A stretch of DNA of 64,000 bases from positions 21,163 through 85,162 of the forward strand of contig CAWBFS010000018.1 of NCBI GenBank assembly GCA_963788085.1, written 5' to 3'. Under the pieces are notes generated by a model. It was not told where the DNA came from. It saw only the letters and a list, made by a program, of their open reading frames with translations, and did no database searches. This stretch comes from AP-15 sp963788085 (GTDB taxonomy: Bacteria > Pseudomonadota > Alphaproteobacteria > ATCC43930 > CGMCC-115725). Below are positions 1-10,486 of this stretch, one piece after another. Numbering within the stretch: the first letter of the stretch is position 1; each line of letters opens with the position of its first letter. Position numbers and translations under genes: made by a program.

Positions 1-1
1 C

Positions 2-2574
2 GCCCGCGAGGCCGAGCACCACGGCTACCGGCATTCTTACGATATGCTCGGCGAGGCGGCGCGCACCGCGGCCGATGCCGCGCGCTACTTTGAGGCCTAT
101 GATCATGCGATCGCGGCGATCGGCCGGGCGGCGGCTGACCGGGACATCGCCGAGGCGCCAGGCATCTCGGTAAAGCTGTCGGCATTGCACCCGCGCTACG
201 AAATGGCGCAGCGCGATCGGGTGCTGCGCGAATTGTCCCCGCGCCTGCTCGAACTCGCAGGCCATGCCCGGCGAACCGGGATCGGCTTTACGATCGACGC
301 CGAAGAAGCCGATCGCCTCGAACTCTCGCTCGACCTCGTCGAGGGGTTGGCGCTCGCGCCGGAGCTTGCAGGCTGGGACGGGCTCGGCCTCGCCGTTCAG
401 GCCTATCAGAAGCGAGCCTTGCCGGTCATCGACTGGCTCGCCGATCTTGCCGGGCGCGGCAGGCGGCGCCTGATGGTCCGCCTGGTCAAAGGCGCCTATT
501 GGGACAGCGAGATCAAGCGCGCGCAGGAGCGCGGGCTCGACGGCTATCCGGTGTACACGCGCAAAGTCGCCACCGATGTCTCTTATCTCGCCTGCGCGAG
601 CCGGCTACTCGCCCACGGCGCCGCTCTCTATCCGCAATTCGCAACCCATAACGCGCACACCGTTGCGGCTGTCCTCGAAATGGCCGGCAATCGCCGGGAC
701 TGGGAATTCCAGCGTCTGCACGGCATGGGCGAGGCGCTCTACGAGCAGATCGTCGGCCCGCAGCATCTCGACCGGCCGTGCCGGATCTATGCGCCGGTCG
801 GCAGCCACGAGGATCTGCTCCCTTACCTGGTGCGGCGCCTGCTCGAAAACGGCGCCAACACCTCGTTTGTCAACCGCATCGTCGACGACCGGCAGCCGAT
901 CGACGAGATCATCGCCGACCCGGTTGCGCGCCTCGCGCAATTGCCGGTGAAGCCGCATCCCCGCATCTCCGTCCCGCGCGACCTTTATGCGCCGGAGCGC
1001 AAGAATGCGGCCGGGCTCGATCTCGACGATCCGACGATATTGACGGCGTTGTGCGAGGGGCTTGCCGCGGCATTGCGGCGGCCGTGGCGAGCGGCGCCGA
1101 TCATCGCCGGCATCGAACAGACCGGCGCCGCTGACCCCGTATTCGACCCGAGCGACCGCCGGCGCCGGGTCGGCGAGGTAGTCCCGGCCGGTCCGGCGGA
1201 TGTCGACCGGGCGTTGGCGCGAGCGGTGCGCAGCGCCCCCGCATGGGACCGTACCCCGGCGGGCGAGCGGGCCGCGATCCTCGAAGCCGCGGCCGGTCTC
1301 TACGAGGGCCATATGACGGAGCTGATGGCGCTGATCGTCCGGGAAGGCGGCCGCACGATCCCCGACGCCCTCTCCGAGGTTCGTGAGGCCGTCGATTACC
1401 TGCGCTATTACGCGGTGCGCGCGCGGGCGGATTTGCCGCGACCCATACCATTGCCGGGCCCCGCCGGCGAGCGCAACGAGATCGAATTGCGCGGCCGCGG
1501 CGTCTTCGCCTGCATCTCGCCGTGGAATTTTCCGCTGGCGATCTTCACCGGCCAGATCGCCGCGGCGCTCGCCGCCGGCGACGCCGTCGTCGCCAAGCCC
1601 GCCGAGCAGACGCCGCTGATCGCCGCCGCCGCGGTGCGGCTGCTGCTCGAAGCGGGGATCCCCGGCGAGGTCCTTCACTGCTGCCGGGGACCGGCGAGGC
1701 GGTCGGCGCGCCGCTCGTCGCCGACCCGCGCGTCGCCGGGATCGCCTTTACCGGCTCGACCGAGACCGCGCGCCGGATCAACCTCGACCTCGCGCGCCGT
1801 CCCGGGCCGATCGTGCCGTTCATCGCCGAGACCGGCGGGCAGAATGCGATGATCGTCAATTCCTCGGCGCTCGCCGAGCAGGTCGTCGCCGATGTGCTGG
1901 CCTCGGCCTTCGACAGCGCCGGGCAGCGCTGCTCGGCCGCGCGCCTCCTCTATGTGCAGGCCGACATCGCCGACCGGCTCTTGGCGATGCTGGTGGGAGC
2001 GATGGCGGAGCTGGCGATCGGCGACCCGGCCTTGATCGCCACCGATGTCGGCCCGGTCATCGATGCCGCGGCACAGGAGGCGCTCGAGCAGCACGCGGCG
2101 CGGATGGAGCGCGAAGGCCGGCTGATCTATCGCTGCACCTTGCCGCCCGGCACCGAGCACGGCACCTATTTTGCACCGCAAGCCTTTGAGATCGACAGCG
2201 CGGCGCGGCTCTCGGGCGAGGTGTTCGGGCCGATCCTCCATGTCGTGCGCTGGCACGCCGACCGGCTCGACGCGGTGCTCGACGAGATCGCCGCGACCGG
2301 CTACGGCCTGACCCTCGGGATCCACAGCCGCATCGACGAGACCGTGCGCCACATCCTCGGGCGCCTCAAGGTCGGCAACAGCTACGTCAACCGCAGCATG
2401 ATCGGCGCCGTCGTCGGCGTCCAGCCATTCGGCGGCGAAGGCCTCTCCGGCACCGGCCCCAAGGCCGGCGGCCCCCGCTATCTGCACCGTTTCGCGACCG
2501 AGCGCACCGTCTCGACCGACACCACCGCCGCCGGCGGCAACGCCACCCTCCTGTCGTTGCAGGAGGATGGGTAG
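2..2574 (+). pseudogene. putA: Bifunctional proline dehydrogenase / P5C dehydrogenase (PutA), 5' end outside window, frameshifted
   Basis: PutA oxidises proline to glutamate in two steps: an FAD-dependent proline dehydrogenase makes pyrroline-5-carboxylate, and an NAD-dependent aldehyde dehydrogenase finishes the reaction. The frame is already open at base 2, so the N-terminus lies upstream. Visible in the first half are the proline dehydrogenase signatures RLVKGAYWD, FATHNAHT and ENGANTSFVNR. The second half has SPWNFPLAIF, FTGSTETAR, the catalytic Glu in ETGGQN and the catalytic Cys in AGQRCSAARL. The frame changes near 1675-1685: the family expects a Leu-Leu-Pro-Gly-Thr-Gly run after EVLH, which is restored by one extra base. 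The downstream part continues in the new frame to a stop at 2572-2574. About 858 codons are present against the usual 1,000-1,300. Either a recent pseudogene or a one-base sequence error; identity is certain. Confidence 0.93.
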
Positions 2575-2664
2575 TCGATCTTCACCGCCGGAGACGATTT
2601 TATGCAACGGGTGTATTCCGGCCTACGAGTATGACCGAAGCCTCGGGAAAAGCTGCTGAGCGAG

Positions 2665-3093
2665 ATGCGAAATAGGGTCATTGACGTAAACAACTGCCAA
2701 GCGCGTTGCAAACTGCTCACACACGAAGGGCAGCAGCAGCCGGTTCAATCCTGGCCCTCTGCAGGTTGCGGACTGGCTCGGGGCCGAGGTACATGTGTAC
2801 CCAGGCCCGCGCTTTGTCCTACGAGGAGAACACTCAAGCAGGATCAGATTCATATCCGCAATGCGGAAGCCGCGCAGCTCGCACGCACGCTGGCGCGGCA
2901 GACCGGCAGGACGATCGGCGAGGTCGTACTGGATGCCCTTCGGCACTACCGTCCCGACCGTCCCGGGAAAGCGCCGCCGAAAGAGGTCGAGGTCTGGCGG
3001 CGCCTGTTGCGTGGGGACCGCGAGGGTGGCCTGGCGGAGGCCGAGATGCCCATCGAGGCGCTGTACGACGAAGGTACGGGTCTGCCGGCGTGA
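2665..3093 (+). CDS. VapB-type antitoxin (Rv0623-like), start uncertain
   Basis: The last 80 or so residues match antitoxins of the VapB/Rv0623 family, which bind their PIN-domain toxin and repress the operon. The core reads IHIRNAEAAQLARTLARQTG followed by TIGEVVLDALR, then a charged tail ending LYDEGTGLPA. Family members normally start one or two residues before this core, but no ATG, GTG or TTG sits there. The only in-frame ATG is 2665, which would add about 60 atypical residues, so the native start may have been lost. The stop codon overlaps the GTG of the PIN-domain gene at 3090, the usual arrangement of a translationally coupled pair. Confidence 0.7.
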   Translation: MRNRVIDVNNCQARCKLLTHEGQQQPVQSWPSAGCGLARGRGTCVPRPALCPTRRTLKQDQIHIRNAEAAQLARTLARQTGRTIGEVVLDALRHYRPDRPGKAPPKEVEVWRRLLRGDREGGLAEAEMPIEALYDEGTGLPA

Positions 3094-3404
3094 TCGTCCT
3101 CGACAGCTCGGTGCTGGTCGGGATCATCAAAGGCCAGCCCGATGCCGAGCGGCTGCTCGACCTTTTGGCCCAAGAGGAATGCGCGATCGGCGCGCCGACA
3201 CTGGTTGAAACGCGCGCCTGGTGCTCGGTCAATCTGACGGCGCGCCGCTCAAACTGGCTGGAGCATTTGGTCCAGTCCGGGCACGGTGCCGTGATTCCGT
3301 TCAGCGGCGAGATGGCCGACGTGGCGTCGGGCGCCTTCGACCGGTTCGGCAGAGCGAGCGGGCACCCGGCACGGCTTAATTTCGGCGACTGCATGCGCCA
3401 ATGA
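3090..3404 (+). pseudogene. VapC-type PIN-domain ribonuclease toxin with internal deletion
   Basis: VapC toxins are Mg-dependent ribonucleases that usually cut tRNA or rRNA. The GTG start overlaps the antitoxin stop. Three acidic sites are visible: Asp in VLDSSVLV, Glu in LVETRAW and Asp in LNFGDCM. The family continues with about 20 residues and then a final motif like GDDFAxTD. Here the frame ends three residues after the third acidic site, but the sequence just beyond (3398-3425) still encodes NDDFAPDG in another frame. A segment of roughly 45-60 bases has therefore been deleted, which also shifts the frame. The toxin lacks the last catalytic acidic residue and C-terminus and is probably dead, leaving an orphan antitoxin. 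Confidence 0.75.
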
Positions 3405-3518
3405 CGACTTTGCGCCCGATGGCGGTCCTCTGGGACTCCATGGCCCAGTCATGCAGCGCGTCCAGACGGCAAAAGGGTTCTGCCAAAAGCCCTGAATGAC
3501 GAGCCGAGGAGCCCTCCT

Positions 3519-6500
3519 TTACGCGGCTGCTTCCTCAGATTTGCCTTCGTTTCTTAGTTCTTCAAGGCGATGTCTTAAGTTCGGGTGCAGCTTTGTTTTC
3601 ACGGCCGGCAATGCAGTAAGAACTATGTCCGCGCCGGATGCTAGGTCACCCTTCGACCTCGCGACGGCCGCAAGTATTGCGGGGCCGTTCATGCGAGGGT
3701 TAGCAATGCCAAATTGCTGAGTATTGGCGACCTTCGTCCATTCCCGGGTGATCCACTTCGCAACACGCTGTTCAAGAATTCGCCGATAGTCCGTCCGCGA
3801 TGTGAGCTCCAGCAAGTGAATGGATGCAATGAGCAAGTCTTCGGGGCCTCTCGGCGCACCCAAGGCGAGGTTTGATAACACGGCCGTCGAAGAGCTGTTT
3901 GCATCTATTACGGGTACGACTTCCTCAAGCCGCGACAAGAATTTCACCACTGGATGGTGTCCACCAAGGTGCGGTTGAAAACCAGCCACTAGCTCCGCAG
4001 CAGGATATGGCCGATCGGCGGTAATGCTGTAGATCGCCAGCGCTCGAACGGCTGTAACCGCGGCGTCGGACGGCGCGACGTCACTCCTTTGCTCCGTCGC
4101 CAGAGTCGGGATGCGACCGAAATTGAAGGTCAAAGGATCGCCCGCCATCACTTCCACGCGATGCCCATGGAGGTAGGCGGCGGCGTCGAGCCAGCGAATA
4201 ACCGCTTCGACAAATGACACGGTGTCGCCGCTCTTGATCGCCGCAACGACCATGTCAAAACGGAAGGACGTTTCCAGCCCTGGAATCGTGCGGTCGCCAA
4301 CACGGGCATCAATCGTACGCGCGATACCCGCATCGCCACCGGTCACGAGGTCGCATTTCGCCAACATATACCAAGCTATTCGAGCGGTCCCAAGGGGAGA
4401 GAGGTAATTGCCTCCGGCGGCTCCGGATTGCTGCACGCCCCGGTCAGCATTTCCACTGGTTCGCCGCTAGCAATTGTGTTGATTTCGCCGAGGATTTTGG
4501 ACTGTACCCACAAAATCGTATGCCGCACAACCCGATGCACGTAAGCGTTGTTCAGCGACACGTCGGGATCGAGGTCCGGGAGTTTTTCAATGCACCCGAC
4601 GAGCTGAATTAGCGCATCGCGGTAGCAACCCAAATGTGTATTGGCCACGGCGGCGTCCGTGGCCATGCCAATCGACATGGCCTGCATTAGTCCCGGCGGG
4701 CCCGCATCTGCAGCAATATGGCCTTCCCAAAACCATGCCTGCGCGCGAGTCCAGTCGCCAACTTCCCCCGCGCAGATCGCCGCTTCCCGAAGCATGAACA
4801 CCTTTTCGATCACACCGTCGGTCGGTAGCTCCGCAATGGCCTGTTCCAGAAGGGGTAAAGCTCCGGCGTGATCTTTTTTTGCGCCAAAGGATCTTTGCAC
4901 GCGCTCGCGCGAGAATCGGGTCACGGCCTAACAGCGACGTTGCCTCGTCAAGCATCGCGAGAGCGGTTTCCGGCTGTTTGCCGTATTCGTCGGCCATTAC
5001 CGCGCGCGCCGTATGACACCTAAGACTGAGCTCGCGGCGGCCCCATCCTCCCGCCTGGTCGGCCATGCGGCCCAAGCGAGAGGCGGCATCGCTCCAGACG
5101 AGACTGTGGCGTTCGGCTTCCGCGAGCCACGCGGGATTGACCATCATCGATAATTTACCGGGCACCTCATCAACTGCCGCGAATATCGCGTTGCGCGTAT
5201 CTTGATCGAGGCTATCCAGACGATCGAACACATAAGTGAGCGCGGCGACCTCCTGGGTGCCAAGGCATTGCACGACAAACATTAGGCCAAGGCCAAGCCT
5301 TTCCATAGATTTGTCAGGCACATGACGGCCGGCACCCCTGTACATGTCCTGCGATCGAGCGACGAGGTCACGATATTCGAGAAGGAGATCAATCCACGTC
5401 GGAATGACTGCCGCAGATTGCTTTTCGATAAGCACCTTTCCCAAAACAATCAGTCGTGCGAGCCGCTCCGCGAGGTCGTCTCCAAGATCTTCCGTTTCCC
5501 GGAGCAACGAACGAAGGCATTGCTCGAAGGCCCTGGGCTGGGCCATTACTTTGAGTAATGTAAATTGGGCAAGCCGCAATATCCATGAAATGAAAAAGTT
5601 ATCGGGATAAATTGGAGCATCAGTCCGTAGCAGCGGCAACGTTACGAAATGATCTGCTAAGTTTCGAAGAACAGTTTCGTTCGCCCTTACCACTGCCCTG
5701 CCTATGCGAGGGAGCGCCCACTCGACTTTCCCGGTCAACGCATGCAGTAAAATGGTGTCCGAATCCCCGACGTTGATTTTTCCGCCGCGCATCAAAAAGT
5801 AGACGATCTGATGCCGAACCGCCGCAATCTCCGCCGGGCCCAGTATCTGGATTCCCGCATTGGCGACCAGCGGCGACACCCGAAGCTGGTTTCCCGCCAA
5901 CCGTTCGACCCACGGGCCGATAAGCTGTTCAAGTGCTTCTCCCGGGCGCTCAACGACCGGTTCGACCTCAGCGACGGCGAGCACGAGGCCTCGGTCCATT
6001 TGCCCAACGATAATGCTGAGCCGATAAAGGAGAGCCCGCATCGCGTCCGGCAATGCCTCGATCAGACGCTGGCGAGCTATGGCGCGTTCCTTCTCAATCT
6101 CCGGCGTCCCCATGAGCAAATTTACAAATTCCTCTTTCGGCCACCCCTTGGCCTCAAGCACCGCAACACTCGCCTGCACCAATTGCGGGTGCCCTCCGCC
6201 GCTCATCACCTGAACAATCGGGCTCCAAACTCTGACCGTCTTGCCCAACTCAGCGATCAACTCGGCGATTTCCTCACTGGACATATGGCACGGACACAAT
6301 CACGGCTGCCGTCGCACCGATGTCGGCAATAAAGCTCGGCGAAGGTTCGGTATGGCTGGTAACCAAGCAACGGAGGTTTCGACGCCTGAGAGCGCCGACC
6401 AGCCGTGGGAGCGAGCGCCGAACTGTGTCGTCTGCCCAGCTGTCGAGATCGTCGAGAACTAGCCCCCCGTCGTCGATATCGGAGAGTGAAGCCAGCACCG

Positions 6501-7594
6501 CGGTAAGGCGGTCGGCGATACTGATACCAGCGAGGTCTCGCAAATCCACCAGATGCCAATCCCCACCCTCTTGTGTCGCCGCAAACCGCGCGATGATGGT
6601 TTTGCCTAAACCCGTGCTCCCCGTCAGGATACCGAGGCCATGAGCATTCACCGTATCCCGTACACGGTCGACAAGCGTCTGACGGGGGACTAGGCGCGCT
6701 GGAAACGGAAACTCGTCGAGGGCAAAGAGCCACGACGAGGTCGGCATAATCGCAAGTTGGTGGCTACCCCCGCCACCCTGCCCGGTCGCCATGCCGATGA
6801 GTGCAGTCAGGTCGGTAGTCAGAATTTCCGTATGGGTTACACTCTTTATTGACCTGTGCAGGTCCACCGTGGATAGGCGCCGCGGCGGCACTGATACAGC
6901 CGTACGCAAGGCCTGTTCAACTAGCGCACTCGTTACACGCCGAAGCTGATGGAGTTCTATTCGGATCCCCGGCAGCGCCGAGCGAAGAAGCTTGGCTTCG
7001 ATCTCCGCTTCTAGGTCTTCAAGACCACCCTGCCCGCAATCCCAGGTGATTCTACGGATGAGCCTGTCGCGCAGCCCCTCGTCATCGAGCCTCACGGATG
7101 TAGGCGTGAGTTTCTTGCTTTAGCTCCAGTTTCAACAGCCTCGCTCGCAGGGGTGCTACATCAGCTCCCCGCGCCACCGATGCCCAATACTCGAGGCCGG
7201 ACATGCCGTTGATACGATCAACAGCCTCTTTCTCCAAGCCAATGAGCGATGTCGTAAAATATCGAAGCGAAACGGTTCGCATCGGATTTCGATGAGAAAG
7301 ATCGACAAATGAACTAATGGCTTCCTTTACGCCGACTGTGTTCAGCGTAACCGCCCCGGAAGCCCGGGTCTCCTTCGCCTGAACCGCCTTTAAAGCGTCT
7401 TGTGCAACAACCGCGTAATCCTCAGCGACTTCGAGAAATAAATCCTCGCCTTCTTTCAGCTCCAACCATGCGAGCACGCTTCCATAGAGCTGGAATGCGT
7501 AGCCCCTGAGCGCCGCAACGGCTTGCCGCGCAACGTCGCCTTGCGGGGCATCGGAAAGTCGCGGACCGGTAGAGAAGCCGTCGGACGTGTCCAT
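3519..7594 (-). pseudogene. Nuclease-STAND NTPase-TPR protein (Avs-like antiviral defence candidate), four frameshifts
   Basis: Read from 7594 downwards, five collinear pieces form one protein of about 1,355 residues: 7594-7082, 7095-6274, 6299-4587, 4924-4376 and 4436-3519. The N-terminal domain resembles the DUF4297/Cap4-like dsDNA endonuclease fold: RGYAFQLYGSVLAWL, an acidic strand FLEVAEDYAV, and a Gln-x-Lys strand (AVQAKE) typical of PD-(D/E)XK nucleases. Next comes a P-loop NTPase with Walker A GSTGLGKT and Walker B GLVLDDLD, followed by CLVTSHTEP at the sensor position. The long C-terminal half is all-helical with TPR-like repeats, the usual target-sensing part of STAND proteins. Known relatives of this layout (Avs proteins) recognise phage proteins and then cleave DNA. 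Frames change near 7090, 6285, 4872 (a seven-T run) and 4400, without visible loss of sequence. Neighbours are toxin-antitoxin genes and a phage terminase. The defence role is inference. Confidence 0.72.
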
Positions 7595-7905
7595 TCGTCA
7601 CTGCCCATTCGGACGATTTTAAACGTGCGCAGCGTGCTCGCGAATACCACTATGAGTGCAGTCGTCAAACGAATACAGCGACTCAATTTGCTTCCAATCG
7701 AGCTAGCGGCCCAAGAGGCGCTGCGTTCCCCTTCCGCACCGAACCGCGGTCGAGGAGTCGCGTTGCCCCATCAGCTTGGGCTGCTTTGGTGCATCAACCG
7801 CCGTTGGCGTCGATCGAGCCGTTGCTTTGGCTGGAAGGCATCGACTGCACGGCAGAGTTCCAGCTATGGTGCGTCCCCACGATAGCCACGCATCGCCGCC
7901 GCATA
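7595..7905. other. Spacer without recognised gene
   Basis: Region upstream of the STAND gene and downstream of the terminase remnant. I recognise no protein family or RNA here. Short open stretches exist on both strands but have neither start signals nor family motifs. Confidence 0.5.
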
Positions 7906-8272
7906 TCACCACCGCCGGAAGCCACCAGCCGGTAACGGCGCGGGCTTGACCGTCTGCGGATCGGGAAGCTCTTGCGCGAGCATTCTGTAATAACCATAGA
8001 AGCCGCCCGGCTCGCGGGCGGCGCCTTTGATCCAATCGAGCATCTGGGCGGTCGAATCGACCTAGTCGTCGTGTTTGGCGTTGGGGAAAGCGGTCAGTTC
8101 AGCGAGGTATGGAGCGAGTCACGGCGCCCTCTCGGGCAGGTGCACGAAGCCGTTCTCGACCGTTGCGGTCTGCGCGTGCAGGCGCATGACCTTGTCCGAT
8201 TGCGGGCGGTAACGGGTGACGGCGTGGAGGCCCTCGGCGATCAGGTGCTGGATCATTTGCGTGCCCCGACAG
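7906..8272 (-). pseudogene. Terminase large subunit, C-terminal fragment (second copy)
   Basis: This segment is a diverged copy of the 3' end of the terL gene at 8970-10486. The shared block covers the codons for the GLHAVTRYRPQSDKVMRLHA stretch, HLPE, and the tail EPGGFYGYYRMLAQELPDP, and stops at 7906-7908. Several indels break the frame, and one site that encodes the Gln-Val-Asp-Ser step in the intact copy is altered. The similarity to the larger copy starts abruptly near 8272, right after the HigA stop at 8307. The arrangement terL fragment, higA, higB, terL suggests a tandem duplication of a terL-higBA unit followed by deletion. Confidence 0.75.
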
Positions 8273-8306
8273 CGCGTCCAACTCGAATAGACGTGCTCGT
8301 TCGCAG

Positions 8307-8627
8307 TCAGCGCCGCTCCGGGGCAAGGGGCCGGTAGGGTTTGACGGTGATTTCGTCTTGCCGCTGGCGCATCGCGTAGGCGTCGTGCCACGCCTGCATG
8401 TTCAAGAGCGTTTCCATCTTGACGCCAAAGGCCTTCTCGATCCGCAGCGCCATTTCGGCCGACAATGCCGCGTTGCCGTTGATGAGGTCGGAGAGGGTTG
8501 CGCGGCGTACATCCAGCACTTTCGCCGCCTCGCTCACCGTCAAACCGAGTTCCTCGAGAATTTCCTCGCGGATGAACGCGCCTGGACGCGGCGGGGCCAT
8601 TCGTACTGTGGCGGGTGCGCGGGTCAT
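8307..8627 (-). CDS. higA: HigA-family antitoxin, XRE-type helix-turn-helix
   Basis: HigA binds and neutralises the HigB ribonuclease and represses the operon. The protein has 106 residues. It opens with the family signature PPRPGAFIREEILEELGLT, followed by a helix-turn-helix (SEAAKVLDVRRATLSDLING) around residues 30-55 and the tail FGVKMETLLNMQAWHDAY. The ATG lies directly at the stop of the upstream higB frame, so the two are coupled in the usual toxin-first order. The gene looks intact, unlike its partner. Confidence 0.9.
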   Translation of the reverse strand: MTRAPATVRMAPPRPGAFIREEILEELGLTVSEAAKVLDVRRATLSDLINGNAALSAEMALRIEKAFGVKMETLLNMQAWHDAYAMRQRQDEITVKPYRPLAPERR

Positions 8628-8911
8628 CAGTGATAGTCCTCCAAATCGAGATCGCAGATTTCGTCCTCTCTGATCTCAAAGGTCAGCCGCCAATTGCCGC
8701 TGACCGAAATGCTCCATGTTCCGGCACGGTCGCCTCTCAGCTGGTGAACGCGCCAGCCGGGCGGACCAATGACGCCGTTCATGTCGGCTGCTGCGATCAG
8801 CACAGCGAGGATGTTGCGCAGCCGCCGCACCAGATCATTGCGGAGTTCCCGGCCATCGTCGTCTTCGATGAGGCGCTACAGGCCCCGATGCCGGACGCTT
8901 CGAATGATCAT
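8627..8911 (-). pseudogene. higB: HigB-type toxin with an in-frame amber codon at position 12
   Basis: HigB toxins (RelE fold) cut mRNA on the ribosome. The reading frame from the ATG at 8911 gives MIIRSVRHRGL, then TAG at 8878-8876, then RLIEDDDG and the rest of the family to FEIREDEICDLDLEDYH. Family members read GLKRL at this spot, so the stop replaces a Lys codon (AAG to TAG, one base). Everything after the stop is well preserved: GWRVHQLRGDRAGTWSISV and NWRLTFE are characteristic. A shorter product from the ATG at 8830 would lack the first helices. Either a fresh null mutation that silences the toxin, or a suppressible stop. Confidence 0.85.
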
Positions 8912-8920
8912 GTACGCAAG

Positions 8921-8949
8921 ATTGTACGCTTTAACCGTACACTTGTCAA
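8921..8949 (-). promoter_or_regulatory. Near-consensus sigma70-type promoter of higBA
   Basis: On the minus strand TTGACA (8949-8944) is followed by exactly 17 bases and TACAAT (8926-8921). The expected transcription start is close to 8914, only a few bases before the higB ATG at 8911, so the message would be leaderless or nearly so. This is one of the best promoter matches in the window. Confidence 0.75.
8923..8941. promoter_or_regulatory. Operator-like inverted repeat overlapping the higBA promoter
   Basis: TGTACG (8923-8928) and CGTACA (8936-8941) form a perfect 6-bp inverted repeat with a 7-base spacer, lying across the -10 box and the spacer. A further TGTACG half-site is at 8911-8916. 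HigA-type antitoxins repress by binding such dyads, so this is the likely autoregulatory operator (inference from position and symmetry). Confidence 0.6.
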
Positions 8950-8969
8950 CTGGCAGGCACGTTGCCGGG

Positions 8970-10486
8970 TCACCGCGGGAGGAGGCCCAGCCGCTTCGCC
9001 ATCATCGATAGCGGCTCGGGGAGCTGGGTCTGCGGCTCTTGGGCGAGAGCCCTGTAATATCGGTAGAAGCCGCCAGGCTCGCGGCCGGCCGCCTTGAACC
9101 AGTCAAGCATCTGGGCGGTCGAGTCGACCTGGTCGTCGTGCTTGCCGTTGGGGAAGGCGGTGAGCTCGGCGAGGTAGGGGGCGAGCCACGGCGCCTGCTT
9201 CGGGCAGGTGCACGAAGCCGTTCTCGATCATTGCGGTCTGCGCGTGCAGGCGCATGACTTTGTCCGACTGCGGCCGGTAGCGGGTGACGGCGTGGAGGCC
9301 TTCGGCGATCAGTTCCTGGATCAATTGCGTGCCCGAGGCCTTGTCCTCGATCAGCACGACCGAGGGCGCGAACCGCTCGTATTGCTCGCGCACGGCGCGC
9401 TTCAATTCGGGGTATTCCATGCGCCGGCGCAACACGTCGATCAAATAGAGGTTCTTGCCCGCGACGCCCCAGGTCGTGCAGACGCTGAAATCGCTGAGCT
9501 CGGTCGCCTTGTTGGCGGTGTCCCAGCTCTGCACGATGCGCTCGAAGCGCGGCGGCGCCTCGTCGGGGCCGTAGCGCCGGAACCAGGCCGCCTTGACGAG
9601 GCCGCCGCCCAACGGGGCGGGCGCCTGCTGGTACTGGCCGGCGAAATTGTATTCGCCGATCGTGCGGCGGATATGCTCGAGCACCGCCACGGGCTCGCGC
9701 TCCGCGTGCAGCGCCTCGCCGCGGCGGCGCGCGAAATGTTGCGGCCCCAGCACCGTGTCGACGAGCAGCGCCTCGTCCTCCTCGGCGATCGCCGGGAAGC
9801 GCACGACCTCCCACGCCTCCTGCGCCAGCACATGGCCGGTGAGGTCGTCCTCGTGCAATCGGTGCATGATGAGGACGATCGCGCCCGTGAGCTTGTCGTT
9901 GAGGCGGCTGTAGAGGGTGTGGTCGAACCACTCGTTCGCCGCCTGGCGCTGGGTTTGCGACAATGCCTCCTCGGGCTTTAAGGGATCGTCGATGACGATG
10001 AGGTCGGCGCCGCGCCCCGTCAACACGCCGCCGACCGAGGTGGCGAGCCGGCAGCCCTGCGCGGTCGTGTCGAATTCGGGCATCGCGGCGCGCTGCGGCG
10101 AGAGGCGCGTCGGGAAGATCTGCCGGTACCAGTCGCTGGCGACGATCCGGCGGCAATCGCGCGACAGTTTGTCGGCGAGGTCCTGCGCATAGCTGACGCA
10201 GAGGATCTGCGCCGACGGGTCGTGCCCGAGACACCAGGCCGGAAACGCGACCGAGGCCAGCAGCGACTTCAGGTGGCGCGGCGGCAGGTTGACGACGAGG
10301 CGGCGGATGGCGCCGTCGCGCACTGCCGTCGAGTTTCGCGGCGATGATCTCGATGTGCCAATTCATCGCAAAGCGCGTGCGCGGGTTCAGCTCGCGGAAA
10401 CAGCATTGCGCAAAGCTGACCAGATCGCGCCGCAACAGCGCGTGGTATTCGCCCGGGGTCAGCGTTTTGGCAGAAGGTTTCACCAC
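8970..10486 (-). pseudogene. terL: Phage terminase large subunit, two frameshifts
   Basis: TerL is the ATPase/nuclease motor that packages phage DNA. The N-terminal piece starts at 10486 (LTPGEYHALLRRDLVSFAQC) and shifts frame near 10320. The main piece has NLPPRHLKSLLAS (Walker A region), an acidic Walker B strand LIVIDDPL, the coupling motif MHRLHEDDLTGH and nuclease-domain acidic residues in VQSWDTANKA and VLIEDKASG. A second frame change near 9200 leads to the tail that contains the nuclease motif DDQVDS and ends at 8970. The total is about 500 residues, normal for the family. It is followed by higBA and preceded by a DUF5681 gene. No portal, capsid or tail gene is near, so it is an orphan terminase. 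Confidence 0.85.

Noticed and set aside
605..1678. 357-codon minus-strand frame
   Set aside because: Antisense shadow of putA with no recognisable domain.
9208..9981. 257-codon plus-strand frame
   Set aside because: Antisense to terL. The terminase motifs are unequivocal on the other strand.
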